From positions 1-64,000 of the forward strand of contig CAJNOQ010000151.1 in NCBI GenBank assembly GCA_905250885.1: a DNA stretch of 64,000 bases. The letters are read 5' to 3'. Below are positions 1 through 12,770 of the stretch, one piece after another. Every line of letters begins with the position of its first letter. Positions within the stretch are counted from its first letter, which is position 1. This DNA is from Didymodactylos carnosus. Lineage: Eukaryota > Rotifera > Eurotatoria > Philodinida > Philodinidae. The position numbers and the translations under genes are program-made. The notes beneath the pieces are model-generated. The model saw only the letters and a list, made by a program, of their open reading frames with translations, made no database searches and was not told where the DNA came from.

Positions 1-1009
1 CAGAAAAACCGCTGTAAAACCCTCAAAAACCATCGTAAAACCAATAAATCATAGTGCATTCGAAAGCAGATATATTGGGCTATACAACTATGCATAAATA
101 TCCAAATCGATTTTTTTGTCGAAAAATACTTTTTTTGAGGGGTGGGGAGCCCTTAAAAGTATTTTAGTAAGCAAGTATATATATATATATATATCACAAC
201 TTTTAACTCTTTTATCTTTCTGTGTTTCCCGAATTTATATACATTAGACTATATTGAAATAGTGTTTTTATTTCTTAAAGAAATAAAAACACTATTTCGA
301 TCTATTTCAATCTCTTCAATATTCTCGAAACATGAAAGTCGTACACCATACTTAGTTCTGAGCATTAAAGTCGCACCGTATGCTTAATTTATCATTTTAT
401 CTTTTATATTTAGAGGAGTGAAATTTAATTAATACTTTTTCAAGAACCATGGTTCTATTTGATCTGAAGATGCAAACCGATATCAAATCGATTTTGATCT
501 GCAGTTATAATTAGATAGTTATCGACATTTTTCTATGACTTTACTTGTAAAAGGATATATCTGTAACTTCTGTCCTCTAAGAGAGTAATATGCTAAATAT
601 TAAAAGTTTTTACTTATTCTCTTTGTTCATGTCCATGCTTTGTCTGTGAAGCGAACACTTTTATTCTAGTAAAAAGTTTTTAAAATAATTTTATATCTGT
701 CCATGGACAAGTTTATCTAATGCAGACCTCTACTGAACGCCCATGTACAATTTCGGACAAATAAATTTGAATGAAAGATTTTAGAACGGTAATCGAGCCT
801 TATCCAATAAAGACTTTGTCGCTAGATGAACTTTTCATAGTGCCTAATCTTATTCATGCTACCTGGATTCTATTTTAACATACAACATTTCGATTAATGG
901 TATTTAATAATATTCCATGAGGCGGGTAACTGAATTACTACTCACACATGAATGGTAAATATGAGAAGTTCAAGAAAGATCGACAGTATATTTTAAACCC
1001 CCGTATTTA
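1..1009. other. non-coding flank with a short TA run and a perfect palindrome
   Basis: No convincing coding sequence is seen. A short (TA)n run lies at about 176-194, and a perfect inverted repeat of about 21 bp per arm lies at about 255-298. Multiple stops occur in all frames. Confidence 0.6.
255..298. repeat. perfect palindrome, about 21-bp arms
   Basis: The left arm reads GAAATAGTGTTTTTATTTCT and the right arm is its exact reverse complement, with almost no spacer. It could form a cruciform, or be a very short foldback remnant. No coding context. Confidence 0.8.
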
Positions 1010-1014
1010 ATCTC

Positions 1015-1190
1015 ATTATGCCTTTACACTTGTTAAAGGTTAGAGGAACATGCCATACATTACACCATTCACACGCTTTGACTAAATCATTCAAAATATT
1101 TGTAGCAACTAATGGATCCTTATCATAATGAAATAAAATGTCATCAGCAGATGTTTATATAGATCTTCTAAATATATTAGTTATCACAGT
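1015..1190 (-). mobile_element. LINE reverse-transcriptase fragment (minus strand)
   Basis: Read on the minus strand, this stretch encodes a non-LTR reverse-transcriptase palm fragment. A SADDILFHYDKDP motif (the usual F/Y-A-D-D box) is followed by an 'L..DL.KACEWCNVW...FN.CKG' segment, the spacing typical of LINE RTs after the catalytic DD. Only about 50-60 residues are recognisable and the rest of the element is not seen. Family-level assignment (CR1/Jockey-like) is inference from the pattern. Confidence 0.6.
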
Positions 1191-1199
1191 TCTATTTCC

Positions 1200-2224
1200 C
1201 TAGTATTCTGTCGGCAGCCGAACTAACAACAATATCCATTTTTTACGTGAAAAAATGTAAAATGAGAATATAATTGAATCCTACTTTTCTTTGTTCTACT
1301 TCTTGGAGGACTATTATTTGTGCCCTAATGTTAACATTTTCTCTCTTATCCGTAAACGTATATCATCTATAATGTGATCAGCAGATGTTTAAAGAACTTG
1401 TTATCTTTAAGTGATAATTTGAGGTTTTTGTTTTTGCGTCATGTATGTGAACGGTATAATATTAAAAACAATAAAGGTACAATATGACATAACAAAATCC
1501 TATTCAAGAAAGAAATTGAAGAGTAATCATTAAAGTGATAACCTTAAAAGTATTATATGTTAAGTAACATCAAACACATAACTTAATGTCAATGTTCTTC
1601 TTTTCTATTTCTATTCTGAAAATTAAGGACATATTTTTATAAAATTAAATTTAAAAAGGAAGAAAATAAATTTCTTCAATTGTACTACTTTTCTATTCTT
1701 ATGATAGATAAAGAAATGATAATGACAAAACCGGTGGACGTTGTTAATCACAAGGATGATGATATTTCAAAACGAAATGGTAAAATGACTTGTTCATGTC
1801 TATGGTATTTAACATCTTTGCATCTCGTCTTTTAGCGCCATCATTATTATGTTCCTACCGTATATTTATTGCTTTTTTGATGTTTATTGGTATTTTTTTA
1901 TGTTATGCTCAGCGTAATGGTCTCTCGTATGTTAATGTTTGCCATCATTCTGAAATTTGAACAAATATCTTCCTTCTTATGTGGTTCTAGAGGATTTTTT
2001 TCCCTCTTCTCAGAAACATGGCGAGATTTACTAAAGATGGTATGTCGATTGCCAGATTATCACAGACAGTAGAGAACAGATGACTTCAGAGTTTGCTTAA
2101 CCGAACTCTATTCAGCTTCATTTCAAAGCATGAAATTTCATTTTGGCTTTGAATTACTAGAAAACCTTTTTTTCGACAATCCAAAGCTACTATTATTCTA
2201 ATCAGTTGAAATTCAAAATTGTAC
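1200..2224. other. non-coding upstream region of the SLC17-like gene
   Basis: AT-rich sequence with no recognised gene. It presumably includes the promoter and 5' UTR of the transporter starting at 2225; no core promoter element can be assigned with confidence. Confidence 0.4.
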
Positions 2225-5200
2225 ATGTCCATGAAACTGAAATTTAGATATTTTATTGAATTCTTTATTAGTGTTGGCCTTGTATGTATGGTTAATCCAG
2301 ATGCAGATATACGACACAATGGGACGACAAATTTATCATTATCATCGTTGGATCGAAGCTGTCAGCAACTGCACTTTTCCAAGAAACTTCGTTCAGTAGG
2401 ATGTTCAAAGACATCGAAGTAGCTCTATACTGAGTACTTTTTCTCTTTTATTCTAAGCCAAATCAAGTCATACGCTGGTCAAAACAAACTCGTGGGTTAA
2501 TTCTTGGCTCATTTTATGCTGGTTACATTCTAACACAAGTAGCTAGTGGAATTATTGGATTGTATATTGGGCCAAGGATATTTTATTCATTCATTGTGTG
2601 CTTATCATCACTTTGCACAATATTAGTACCAATCATTGCTAAACTACATCCATCAGTCATGGTTTTATCACGGATCATTATGGGTGCTGCACAAGTAAGC
2701 AATTAAGGTATTCTCTTTATAAACAGAAAATAAAGCCGCACATTTCAGAAGGATGCAGAGAGCATAAGTTTTATTGATCAGCTTATCTGAAAACAAAAAG
2801 GTCTGTTTTTTTAGAAACTTGTTGCATATTTAGTAAATCAACATTATTCAGTGGGATCGATATTCTAACAAAAAAATTGTTTTATAAATCGACATTTCGT
2901 TGAAAAATAGAAGGATCCATAGAAAAAAAAGACCAGAATTAGTATAAATATAGTTTAAAAAGTCGTAAAGAAAAACATTCAGTATATTGTGGAGCATTTT
3001 TTTAACGTGTACATAGTGTTATGTGTGTCCATAGATTTTCCAAACTCAAACCAATAACTATTATCCATTCCAGATTATAATACAAGTTGTCATTTTTTGA
3101 ATAACTCAGAAGGAAATGAAGATAGAGACCTGTTGTTTTCAGTTTTGGAAACTAGACACCTGAATCTATCTTTCTACAAGCAAAATCGATTTTGGGAAAA
3201 ATTTCTGAAGGTCGTTTTCCAGAGGATCTTTGGAAAACTAGTTTAGATTTTCTCAAATTCAAATAGCAATCTATTAATATTTTTGCATAGATAGATAGTC
3301 CAAAGTCTCTTCTACAAAACTGGAATTAAGCGACATCTTCAAAAACCATGGTTAAGGCGTTAAACACCGCTCCAAAATCGGAGGCCACCCCATATTAGAA
3401 GACCAGTCTGGAGCGAAAGTTTGTGAAAATATAGGCCATCAACTATGCTGAGTCTCGTGGCAATGTCTGTTTTTAGAAAAAAAGTTTAGAACCTATTGAA
3501 ACCTAAGTTTTAGGATAACTGGTCTTTGCAGGCTGTGTTCAGATAATATTAAAAACTTCATAACTCACTCAAAATACATCAGAACTAGTTGAATACTTCA
3601 GGATATGGTTAATTTTGTCCACTAAACGTCATGGTTGAAAAGGCAATATTTGTTCAACGGTTTCCTAGAAGTCTTTGCATGCAGAAGACCACCGAGTTCT
3701 CTGGATTCTTTTTTGCAGATTCTTTTATACACAGAATACAAAGCAGTTCCGATACGGTACATGCTGAAGTTTTCAACTAGTTCTGATGTATTTTGAGTGA
3801 GTTATGAAGTTTTTAATATTATCTGAACACAGCCTGCAAAGGCCAGTTTTCCTAAAACTTAGGTTTCAATAGGTTCTAAACTCTTTTTCTAAAAACAGAC
3901 ATTGCCATGGGACTCAGCATAGTTGATAGCCTATATTTTCACACATTTCTGGTAGTCCCAAATCTATTGATAAAGGAGTCCTAGCCCTTCGGAAAACATT
4001 TTCGTAGCGCCTTAACCATAGTTTTTGAAGATGTCGCTTAATTCCAGTTTTGTAGAAGAGACTTTGGACTATCTATCTATGCAAAAATATTAATAGATTG
4101 CTATTTGAATTTGAGAAAATCTAAACTAGTTTCCCAAAGATCCTCTGGAATACGAGCGTCAGAAATTTTTCCAAAAATCGATTTCGCTTGTAGAAAGATA
4201 GATTCAAGCGTGTAGTTTCCAACTATAGGTCTCTATCTCTGACTGAACCTATTGCTCCGAGCAGATCCTATCAGTGGGCTCTGAGCATTGCATTTTTGCT
4301 TTGATTTACTCTTTGAACTGCTGATAAGATAAAAGAACAAGGAAGGAAATTTGAAAAAGAGAGACTCTGACTAAATGGCGTCGGACAAAAATAACAATAA
4401 TAATCTAAGCCCAACAGCCATTTTTTTGCCGATTTATGGAGCCTATACCGCCAAGTTTGGATCTTTAATTGAGTAAAGAATGGTCAATTTTCGTTTCCGT
4501 AGAACATTGTTCCTTTTTCAAAACTTCTCTACGATGAATAGTTTGCTGGTTCATGGCGTTCTCTTTTCGCAAAAAGAGGTTGCAAAGAAAAAAGAAAAAC
4601 AAAATTCTCAGCATAAATGCTAAATGTCTGTCCACCTAAAAGAGTAAATCAAATCTTTCAATAACAACTCAACGATCGTTTTTTTTCATTTAAGGGTTGT
4701 ATATGGCCAACACTTTTTCGCCTGAATTCATTTTGGGTACCTGCTGAAGAAAGAACAGTTCTATTTTCTTTTCCAAGAAATGGTAATTGTGTGATTTGTT
4801 TAAAGGTGTGCATAACTGTACACTTTCATTACTGTAGGACCTTCATTCGGTACAGTCATTTCGTTGATTATGGCAGGATTATTTTGTTCAATTAATTTCA
4901 ATGATTATGTTCCATTCATATTTCGTTATGGATGGTCATATTTCTATTATACGTTAGGTAAAGTGTCTGACTTCTGCTATTTATAATTAATGTTTTCTTG
5001 CTGTAAAAGGTGTTTCTGGCATTCTCTGGTCAGTTATTTGGTACATATTATCGAGCGATACACCACAAGCAAACAAGTTTATGTCAACAAGAGAAAAAGA
5101 TTTCATTCAAATGTGTAAAAACGAAGAACGTTTACAAGATACAAAAACAGTAAGTAACAACTTGTGCAATTTAATAATGAACAGTTTACAGTCGCATCGC

Positions 5201-8200
5201 CACCGCTATGTTGTTGCTGTTTGTTTCATTTCTCTTGAAACATTGATTTATTATTAATAATTCATTTTCGCTTAAGCTCCCCCCTCCCCCCTCTCAGAAA
5301 TGATGATTTTGTAACAAAAAAACCATTTTGGAGGCAAGCACATGGAAACATAGCCTGGAGTGCCTACTTTCAGAATCTGTATCGCTTTCGGGCCTAGAAC
5401 TGGTTTTTCGTAGTTTTCAAGGAAGTTTTCTATAAGCTTTGAAAACCTGAGTCTTCAAATAATAATTTTTTTCTAAATACGTATATTGGTAGAGCAGACT
5501 TTTCTGATCAAAATAAGACGTTGCGCAACTGTGTGTGACCTTGCGTTCAAAAATTACAAGCATTTTCCTACAGGTCCTAAGATAGATCAATCAATGCACA
5601 GCGTTTTCTCTCAAAACACGTTCGAACATACCCAGTGTGGGACACATTTTTAAATATACTTCAAGCTGGAGATCTCGGATTGGTTTTATTTTAAACTAGA
5701 CAGTTAACTGCGTGGACTGATGGGCGCCGATGTTTGAATTAGGCCTTAGTTTTCTAGAAAGTCAAGGATCGCTAGAAAACGAACGAAGACCTAAATTAAA
5801 AAATCTGGTCCCATCAGTCCACGTAGTTAACTGTCTAGTTTAAAATAAAACCAACCTGAGACCTCTAGCTTGAAGTATATTTAAAAAAGGTGTTTCACAG
5901 TGGAGGTAGTTCATTGAATCCGATACAATAATGTTTGTGCTCCGTTTTGACAGCAGCACTTTGTACTGATGTAAAAACAAATAATGATTTTTTCTAAGAT
6001 AATTAAATGAAAGATTAGTTAATGAGCAAAGTATAAAAACGATTGGACTTGTACATTTAATTTTTCTATAGAAAATTCCTTGGATATCGATACTTCGTTC
6101 AAAAGCATTTTGGGCAACAATGATTGGAATGTTTTTTTACGATTGTGGTGGCTATGCAATCTGGAATGTTGTTCCTGAATATATGAATGAAATATTGTTG
6201 TTTCCAGTCAACGAAGTAAGTGGCATTAATCTAATTTACAATTAGATTACATAAATGCGATATTCTTAGAATGGTATCTACTCTGCTTTACCACATATAA
6301 CGCAAACAATTAGCGTTTTTATCATTAGTCGACTAGCTGATTATATAATTGAGAAAAAGTGGTTGAAACGTGCCAATACAAGGAAGATGTTTCAGTCTAT
6401 AGGTAAGATAGAGTTTCTGATACTCCTAAATTGACGATTGTGTTCACAAGGTTTGCTTTCAGTAGTATTGTAGTGGATGATACCTCTTATGAGAAATATC
6501 AAAGCATGGTGGGTTGTATAATTCATGTAAGAAAATCACCCGTTTGGTCACTCCTCTCGTGTGAAACAATGACTTTTTTGGTTGAGAATATCCTAAGATG
6601 CCTGCTTTTTTTCTTGAAAATTGGTACAAAAATCTGCAAAATTTGACGCAATAAAGTTTGGCTAATGAACCGATTTTGAGATAAGGATCCTCAAGTTTCC
6701 TTTGTTTCACGGATTTTTGATAGATAAAGAGGCTTGAATAAGTAATTTTTGATGTTTAATGCGAACAACTTATAAAGGCAAGCCAACTTTATTTTAACTG
6801 CCTTGTCGGGACGGTGTTTTAACTCATTCAGTTGTAACAGCGAGTGAAAGCTAAGAATAAGGGGAAATTACGCAAAAAAACGAAAAGGAAATAGAACTGT
6901 TTATTAAACAACAGCCGAGAAAAACAATATAGTATATGATTGAGTTAGAAACCATAATTTTAAATCACCAAAAATAGACATTTTTCATCTATACTGGTTG
7001 CCTTGTGTCATATATCATGCAATGCTAAAGTGAGGAATACTCTCTCTATCTCCGGGTCCTGAGCTCTGGCTGACAAATTAAATGAAATAAGTGCCAGTGT
7101 GTAAAATTTATTGTGCAACAAATGGAAAAAATGAAGATAATAAAAATCACTGTCACACGCTCACGTACACACACACATAAGCACACAAAAACGCTGAATA
7201 GGACTAACTAAAATGACTGTACACAGACAATATATAGCAAAATAAGAGAAAAAGATGGAAATCTATGCCACGTCACATAGCGAGAGAAAAATATATCTAT
7301 CGTTCTATCTGTCTATTTGTATGGAAAACAAACATAAGAAAAATAATGCACTGTGGTCTAATTAAATATACGAATAAAGAACTATATTCCCAAAATATGA
7401 ATGAGAAGACACAAAAGAGATTAAAAAGAGAAATGATCACGTCCACTGACATGTGAATGAAAAATAAGAGGAGTTGTCCAGGTTCGTCGCACCCTTCCCC
7501 TCCGAAAAAGGGTATAACATCGATCCGAAAATGTAACATCAAAATGAAGTGCGAGAGAGAGAGATCGATAAATCAGTAATAACAAAAATATGGCAAAATA
7601 TAACAATAATAGCAAGCTAATGAATAAAAAAGTTTTTATGACCGTTCAGTGCTATGTCAATATAAGTTTGTAAATTTTTGTCCAGTCCAGCATTCCAACA
7701 ATTTAAAGTCCACTGCTTGTCTAAATAAAGATTAAAAAATTGTGAAATTGTCGTCTTAAGGCTTACCTTGTCAAACGATGAATCATTTGATGCATGAATT
7801 TGGAGAGCTTCACCATTTGATTCAAACTTCTGATCTCTGCCAGAAGGTGAGACCCTTCCTTCATTCCACAACGTATAATCATTCTGCACATTTGTAACCG
7901 GTCGATCAATTTGATGATGTGTAAACATTTGAAATGTAAGAAAGGATTTCAGTCTAACACTGGACTCCTCCATCCTTTGATCACCTTATTACGGTCCAAA
8001 ATGTTTTACCAAATTGATTTGATTGTTTCGAATCTTGATGTTGATGTTGACGATAAACATTTTTTATGGTTTCTAACAAATAAGTTAATCTTGCGTCTGC
8101 AGTGGTATAATTGACAAATACAATATCAAACGACCAGGGTGGACGGTCAAATGGAACCATGGAATTTCTTAATTCTTCATTATAACGAGATTTATTATTT

Positions 8201-10626
8201 GCTCTTCTCCAATTTTCTGCTTGTTTGGCATTTAGATGTTTTGGTGGTGGAGGAACGATCGTGATTGTGATATATGGTTGTACGGTATCTCCATATGTTT
8301 GAAAATAATTTAAAAAAGAATAATAATTTATAGTAAAAACATAGAGTAAATGTGCCAATCTTGCTTTAAAAGAGCTGAATCCTTCCTTATCATCTGGATC
8401 TCGCTAAAGAGTAGCAAGAGCCTGTCACTATTTCCATGATATTTAAGCGTAAAATAATGTCTTTCAATCACTCGATACTCATAAATCTGTGACATAAATT
8501 TGAATATATAGTAGATCTCCTATAAACAAGTTCAAACTATGTTTTTAAATCCAAAGCGTTCGGCAAGTTTCACACACCAGCAAATGAATTTAGAGTTATT
8601 GAAGAGAATTTAGAGTCCTGACATGTGAATGAAAAATAAGACGAACTGTCCAGGTTCGTAAGATCTTGTCTGTTGGAGATTCGAGTTGCAAAAATCTTAA
8701 TTAAATCGTGAAGAGGCATAAGACGTGTCAAAGTCGAAAAAGTCGAAATCACCACTGAAATAAAAGAGACCAGAGACTATAACTGCTTGCAATAAACATG
8801 CTTTAAGAACATAGGCGGCGGAACAAATTGGGGGTCTAGGGTAGGCTCAAAATTTTTTCGTCCATGGAAATTCTAGCAATCTAGCGAAACTAACTTACCC
8901 AAGGGTACAGGCTCCGCTGCCTATGGTTAAGACGCTGTAAAAGCGGAATTTGATTAGAATAGACTTCTTTAGTGTTAAAAAGTCATTTTTTCTTGAAATG
9001 CATTATTATAGCTGAAGCTTATCCTTTTTTCTGATTTGTTCGTACTATTTCCGTGAAAAAGTATAACGACACTCTTTTTTACACTTTTCTCTTAAGAATT
9101 TATATTTTATATATGTTATCACTGTCTGTTATATCCAACACACTATTTTCTAACCTGCTGTATGTTTGCTGACCATACTAAGTATTTACTTTTATAAAAA
9201 AGATCAGCACACTTTCTATGAACCAAAGGAGGACTTTTTGCATAAGAAAGATAAAGAAATAAAACTGCTCTGTATTCGTTTTGAGCTTACTTTCTAACTG
9301 GACCTGAAGTGAACGAGATAGCTTGGTTGCACCACCATTCCTGAGGAAAAAAACGGATAAACATGGTGAATTTTATGTATAAAGTGCAAGCTCATAAAAG
9401 CTTTCGTCTTAAATATTGTGTAAAGTCATATGCAGAAGATTATGTTCGATTCATTTGATTAAATTTTCATGTTGAAAGAACAAACAAAGAATTCTCCTGC
9501 GTTCTTGGAATAATTCTTTTTCGTATATTCGATTGATGTCTTCTGCACCAATACAAAATTCGAAATGATCTTTGACTGATTCAACTTCGGAGTTTGAAAA
9601 ACAACTTGTTCTATGTAATTGTGGTACTACATCAGTAAATAGATGGACACGTTCCTTTTTCCGGCCACAAAGGTCTAAAAACATTTTTATGTGCCCTGAA
9701 GGAGCACAAAAACTGATAAACGGGCACAGATGTTTGGTAATTACGGGCACAAAAATGTTCGTCTTATGTTCTTGGTCTTCATTAAAAAGTTAAGTCCACC
9801 TAAAAGAAGAGTAAATCATGGAGCACTTCCTGATTGGTCAATTTCCACTAGGATAATATACCATAAATAACCATGGTAGGCTCTCATTGTATCTTATCTT
9901 GATCTCTTTCAGGATAAAAGTTGTGTATAAACCGGACGGACCTGTACAGATATAGCAAATACGAACTAGAAGTATCGGCGTCTTTTGTCGCTTATAAGGA
10001 AAATTAACGAGTTGTTAGGATTATTCTGTTTTTCTGTTTAGGAACAATATCTGTGGTAATATGTTTACTTATAATATCATCACTTGATTGTCAGCGTCGT
10101 TATTTAGCCGTTGGACTGTTGATAGTTGGAGTTGGACTTAGGTATGAATGAGTAAAGACATATTTCTCCTTTCAAAAAGTATTATTTTCATTTTACAACA
10201 TTAGTGGGTGTGCGCATGCCAGTGGTCATGGCGTTAATATTGCTGATTATTCTGGTATTCATTCAGCAGTTGTATTTGGATTGGTTAACACTGTGTGTAA
10301 GTTCAATTATTTATGTATAACTTCATATTATAATGAAATTAATTATGTTTGTAGCCAGTATTGGTGGATTTGGTGTTCCGTATTTAAACAGTTATATAAC
10401 ACGAGATGTAAGGGAAAAGAGGAGGCAGACATTAATGCCACTTAATGCCATTCTTTGTCATTTTTAGAAAACCAATGCTCAATGGCGAATAGCATTTATA
10501 CTTTATGCTTGTTGTTATTTTATATCAGGATTTGCTTTTCTTCTTTTGGCTAAAGGTGAAACGCAATCCTGGGCGAGGAAAAAGGAAAATGACAATGTAA
10601 ATGGTGATGGTAAAAATAAACGTTAA
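2225..10626 (+). CDS. SLC17/sialin-like major facilitator transporter
   Basis: Eleven exons: 2225-2395, 2458-2694, 4695-4782, 4838-4957, 5010-5149, 6072-6215, 6270-6402, 10042-10141, 10205-10296, 10355-10407 and 10468-10626, giving 478 aa in one frame. SLC17 proteins are membrane transporters of organic anions (sialic acid, glutamate, nucleotides, phosphate). Family signatures visible: 'RWSKQTRGLILGSFYAGYILTQ' spread around TM2, SSDTPQANKFMSTREKDFI after TM6, ENGIYSALPHI before TM8, and the C-terminal AKGETQSWA. Oddities: the first membrane segment is shortened and lacks the usual R-V-N-L-S-V stretch, and the TM10 region reads HGVNIADYSG where sialins have a conserved N-H-L-D-I-A-P segment. 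Transport chemistry may therefore differ. Start: ATG at 2225 is the first in-frame ATG; an upstream exon cannot be excluded. Introns 2, 5 and 7 are long and carry repeats. Confidence 0.85.
3120..4237. mobile_element. large foldback (inverted-repeat) element in an SLC17-like intron
   Basis: Two long arms, about 3120-3603 and 3764-4237, are reverse complements over most of their length, separated by a loop of about 160 bp. The inner arm ends (around 3540-3603 and 3764-3830) match nearly perfectly; the middle of the arms has diverged. No transposase is seen, so it is a non-autonomous foldback/MITE-type element. A piece of the same family recurs at about 14975-15220. Confidence 0.85.
5636..5900. 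mobile_element. foldback MITE in an SLC17-like intron
   Basis: Inverted arms at about 5636-5730 and 5805-5900. The core TAGACAGTTAACT(G/A)CGTGGACTGATGGG is mirrored on the far side, and the outer arms pair AAATATACTTCAAGCT with its complement. The loop is about 75 bp and there is no coding capacity. Confidence 0.85.
7452..8662. repeat. 42-bp direct repeat pair bounding the minus-strand fragments
   Basis: A segment beginning CTGACATGTGAATGAAAAAT is found at about 7452-7493 and again at about 8619-8662, differing at only a few positions and ending in GTCCAGGTTCGT in both. The copies are in the same orientation and 1.17 kb apart. They may be a duplicated exon-like piece of the fragmented gene, because both read through as similar peptides on the minus strand. 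Confidence 0.65.
8809..8931. mobile_element. short MITE-like element
   Basis: About 120 bp bounded by near-matching inverted ends: CATAGGCGGCGGA on the left, TCCGCTGCCTATG on the right. No open reading frame and no clear target duplication. Confidence 0.5.
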
Positions 10627-11487
10627 ATATCGCTAAATAAATTTAAATCTAATTCATTTTTATGTGGGAATATACTACAGTTGTAATCTCAAAATAGATT
10701 TGATAGAATTGAAACTCGGATTCTGTTTTTTCATATATGGTAGAGTGTTAAAATATGAATAAAACATTAATTATAATTTTCATGTGTTGGTCTCGTTTTT
10801 CGAGAATAAAGTGAAGTGATTGTAGTAGAGATACCAGGACTTATTGAGTCCCGTCCTTCCGGATAGAAAATTACAAAAAGCGATAAAGCCCGATAAATAA
10901 ACAGCCCTTTATGGCTCTTTTTTTATGGAAGAAAAAAACTATCAACATTTCAAGTCATCATGGATTTGTTGCAAGAATTACAAGGTTTAATAAGATAGAT
11001 TAATTTATTGAAGTAAGAAATTACTTTGATTGGTCCATAATAATATTGCCACTAGACATGGACCTGTTCGATTAAATAATTTTTCGGGATGCAACTTTGG
11101 TTATTAATATTCAATTGACGATTAACCGTACAGTTTCGCATAATGAAAATATGTTTTCCGTGAAACCACATTTTGAACTCACTCTCACACTGCCCACCTC
11201 CCACAACACACTGCCAAAAATACCCAAATGTGTACTACGAAAAATTCGTGGAAGAGTCGAGTCCTGTTCGCAGTAATGTCGAGTCACTCAAATGTCGGCG
11301 TCGCTCAAATGTCGGTTGACATCAATTGACAAACAATGCAATAAAATAAAAAACTGCTATCTGAAATAGAATTGTGCAAATGAGGAATTTAAATTTCAAC
11401 AACAAAATTCCTACAATATCAATCAAAAAACAGGGTCATTCTTTGAAAATTATCCATTAAAAAATATAATGCAGAAAACTCTTTTCA
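10627..11487. other. intergenic region downstream of the transporter
   Basis: It begins with the 3' UTR of the SLC17-like gene; an AATAAA lies just after the stop. No other gene or structure is recognised up to the foldback element at about 11490. Confidence 0.5.
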
Positions 11488-12188
11488 AAATAACGTTTGA
11501 TAGACAAATATTAACGGTACCTCTGCTCTCTCTTTTTACCCTCTTGGAAACTAGGAAAGTCGATGTCGGATCGGGTTCTGATTTATACCAGAGACAGAAC
11601 ATCGAAAAAGAAAATCGAAATATTTCTGCCCAGAATTTTCCGACGTGTTCTTCTATGGGTTTTCTGGAAAACTCCAGTTTTCTTAGGCACACATTACGAC
11701 CCCTCGAAAAAATGGTCCGATCGAGCTCAAAATTTTATTACAGATACTTCAGACCCTATCTCAGATTCGTTTTTTTCTAATACCGTTTTCGACTTCAACT
11801 TTCGGCGTCAGAAGGTTTTCAAAATGGAAAACCGGTTTCTTATATGGGATTTTCAGCATTTTTCGGATATATCGAGAAGAAAAGAGTATTTTTCGAAAAG
11901 AAAAAAAAGAACCTGAGATAGGGTCTGAAGTATCTGTGGTAAAATTTTGAGCTCGGTCAGATCATTTTTTCGAGGGACCGTAATGTGTGCCAATGAAAAT
12001 TGGAGTTTTCCAGAAAACCCATAGAAGAACACGTCAGAAAATTCTGGACAAAAATACATCGATTTTCTTTTTCGATGTTCCATCTCTGGTATGAATTAGA
12101 ACCCGATTCGACATCGGCTTCCCTAGTTTCCAAGAGAGTACAAAAAGAGGGGGGGTATCCTTAAGATGTTCGTGTCAGGGTTAAAATA
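11488..12188. mobile_element. foldback element with TTAA-flanked, piggyBac-like ends
   Basis: Inverted arms at about 11490-11780 and 11895-12188 pair over about 270-290 bp, for example CAGACCCTATCTCAG against CTGAGATAGGGTCTG and TTCTATGGGTTTTCTGGAAA against its complement. The right end reads TGTTCGTGTCAGGG followed by TTAA, i.e. a CCCT-type terminus next to TTAA, as in piggyBac elements. The left end is a diverged version. The same terminus recurs at 15778-15797. The open frames inside are mirror images of each other and are not genes. Confidence 0.7.
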
Positions 12189-12189
12189 A

Positions 12190-12770
12190 CTTCGAGGAAC
12201 GCAGTAACGCTTCTCATAATAGCTTACCATATGAACACCAACATGTTTCATTGGAAAGAAATTAGGTTCCAGGTAGTGTTGTTGAAGAAAAGTCCTGCAG
12301 TGAGTACATGTTTACTAGCAAACGACAATGCATAAAAATGCGTTTTTTGCCTTGACGAAATCTATTTCTCGCTCCAGTTTCTTGCTCTATGCAAGGTATT
12401 GATGTACGCCATTATGTCAGATGGTCTAACACATGAAACTTTTGCTGTTCTCTGACCTCATTCGAGTAGAAATCAGTAGAAATAGAAAAAATTCTGTTGT
12501 TCACTGTGTGACAAGTCTAGAAAGCCTAGAAAGAAAGATCATAGCTCACAAAAATATTCGAAACGTTACGGTCTTGGGGCACCAACATTCCTTCAATATA
12601 GCAGAAGTTGTGCAAACTATATCAGTGATACCATATATATTGAACACCAAATATCATCCAATTTTTCACATTAGTCGAGGTTTTGTTCCATTGAAACTAG
12701 TTCTTCTTCTATACGCTCAATCCAATTTATATTGCGAAGAACTTCAGGATGATCCAATGGAAAAATCTTG
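12190..12770. other. sequence between foldback element and TPR fragment
   Basis: No gene is recognised on the plus strand. The open frame of 112 codons at 12433-12771 overlaps the 3' end of the minus-strand TPR frame and is taken as a chance reading. Confidence 0.4.

Larger units (their letters stand above)
7450..9645 (-). pseudogene. unrecognised minus-strand gene fragments inside the transporter intron
   Basis: Several minus-strand stretches look protein-coding. Around 8478-8420 the frame reads YEYRVIERHYFTLKYHG. From 8403 to 7984 an open frame includes PYITITIVPPPPKHLNA and FDIVFVNYTTADARLTYLLE, ending at a possible GT donor. From about 7973 to 7617 an open frame contains QWTLNCWNAGLDKNLQ. 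Around 9640-9457 there is another open stretch containing VESVKDHFEFCIGAEDI. The family is not recognised. The spacing of the first two pieces (about 18-25 bp) is too short for a normal intron, which argues for a decayed copy or fragments rather than a working nested gene. Confidence 0.4.

Noticed and set aside
1015-1190. Possible LTR-type reverse transcriptase
   Set aside because: The ADD box and the following W-C..W...FN..KC spacing fit non-LTR elements better, and no terminal repeats are seen.
11469-12083. Four overlapping open frames on both strands
   Set aside because: They lie in the arms of a foldback element and are mirror images of each other.
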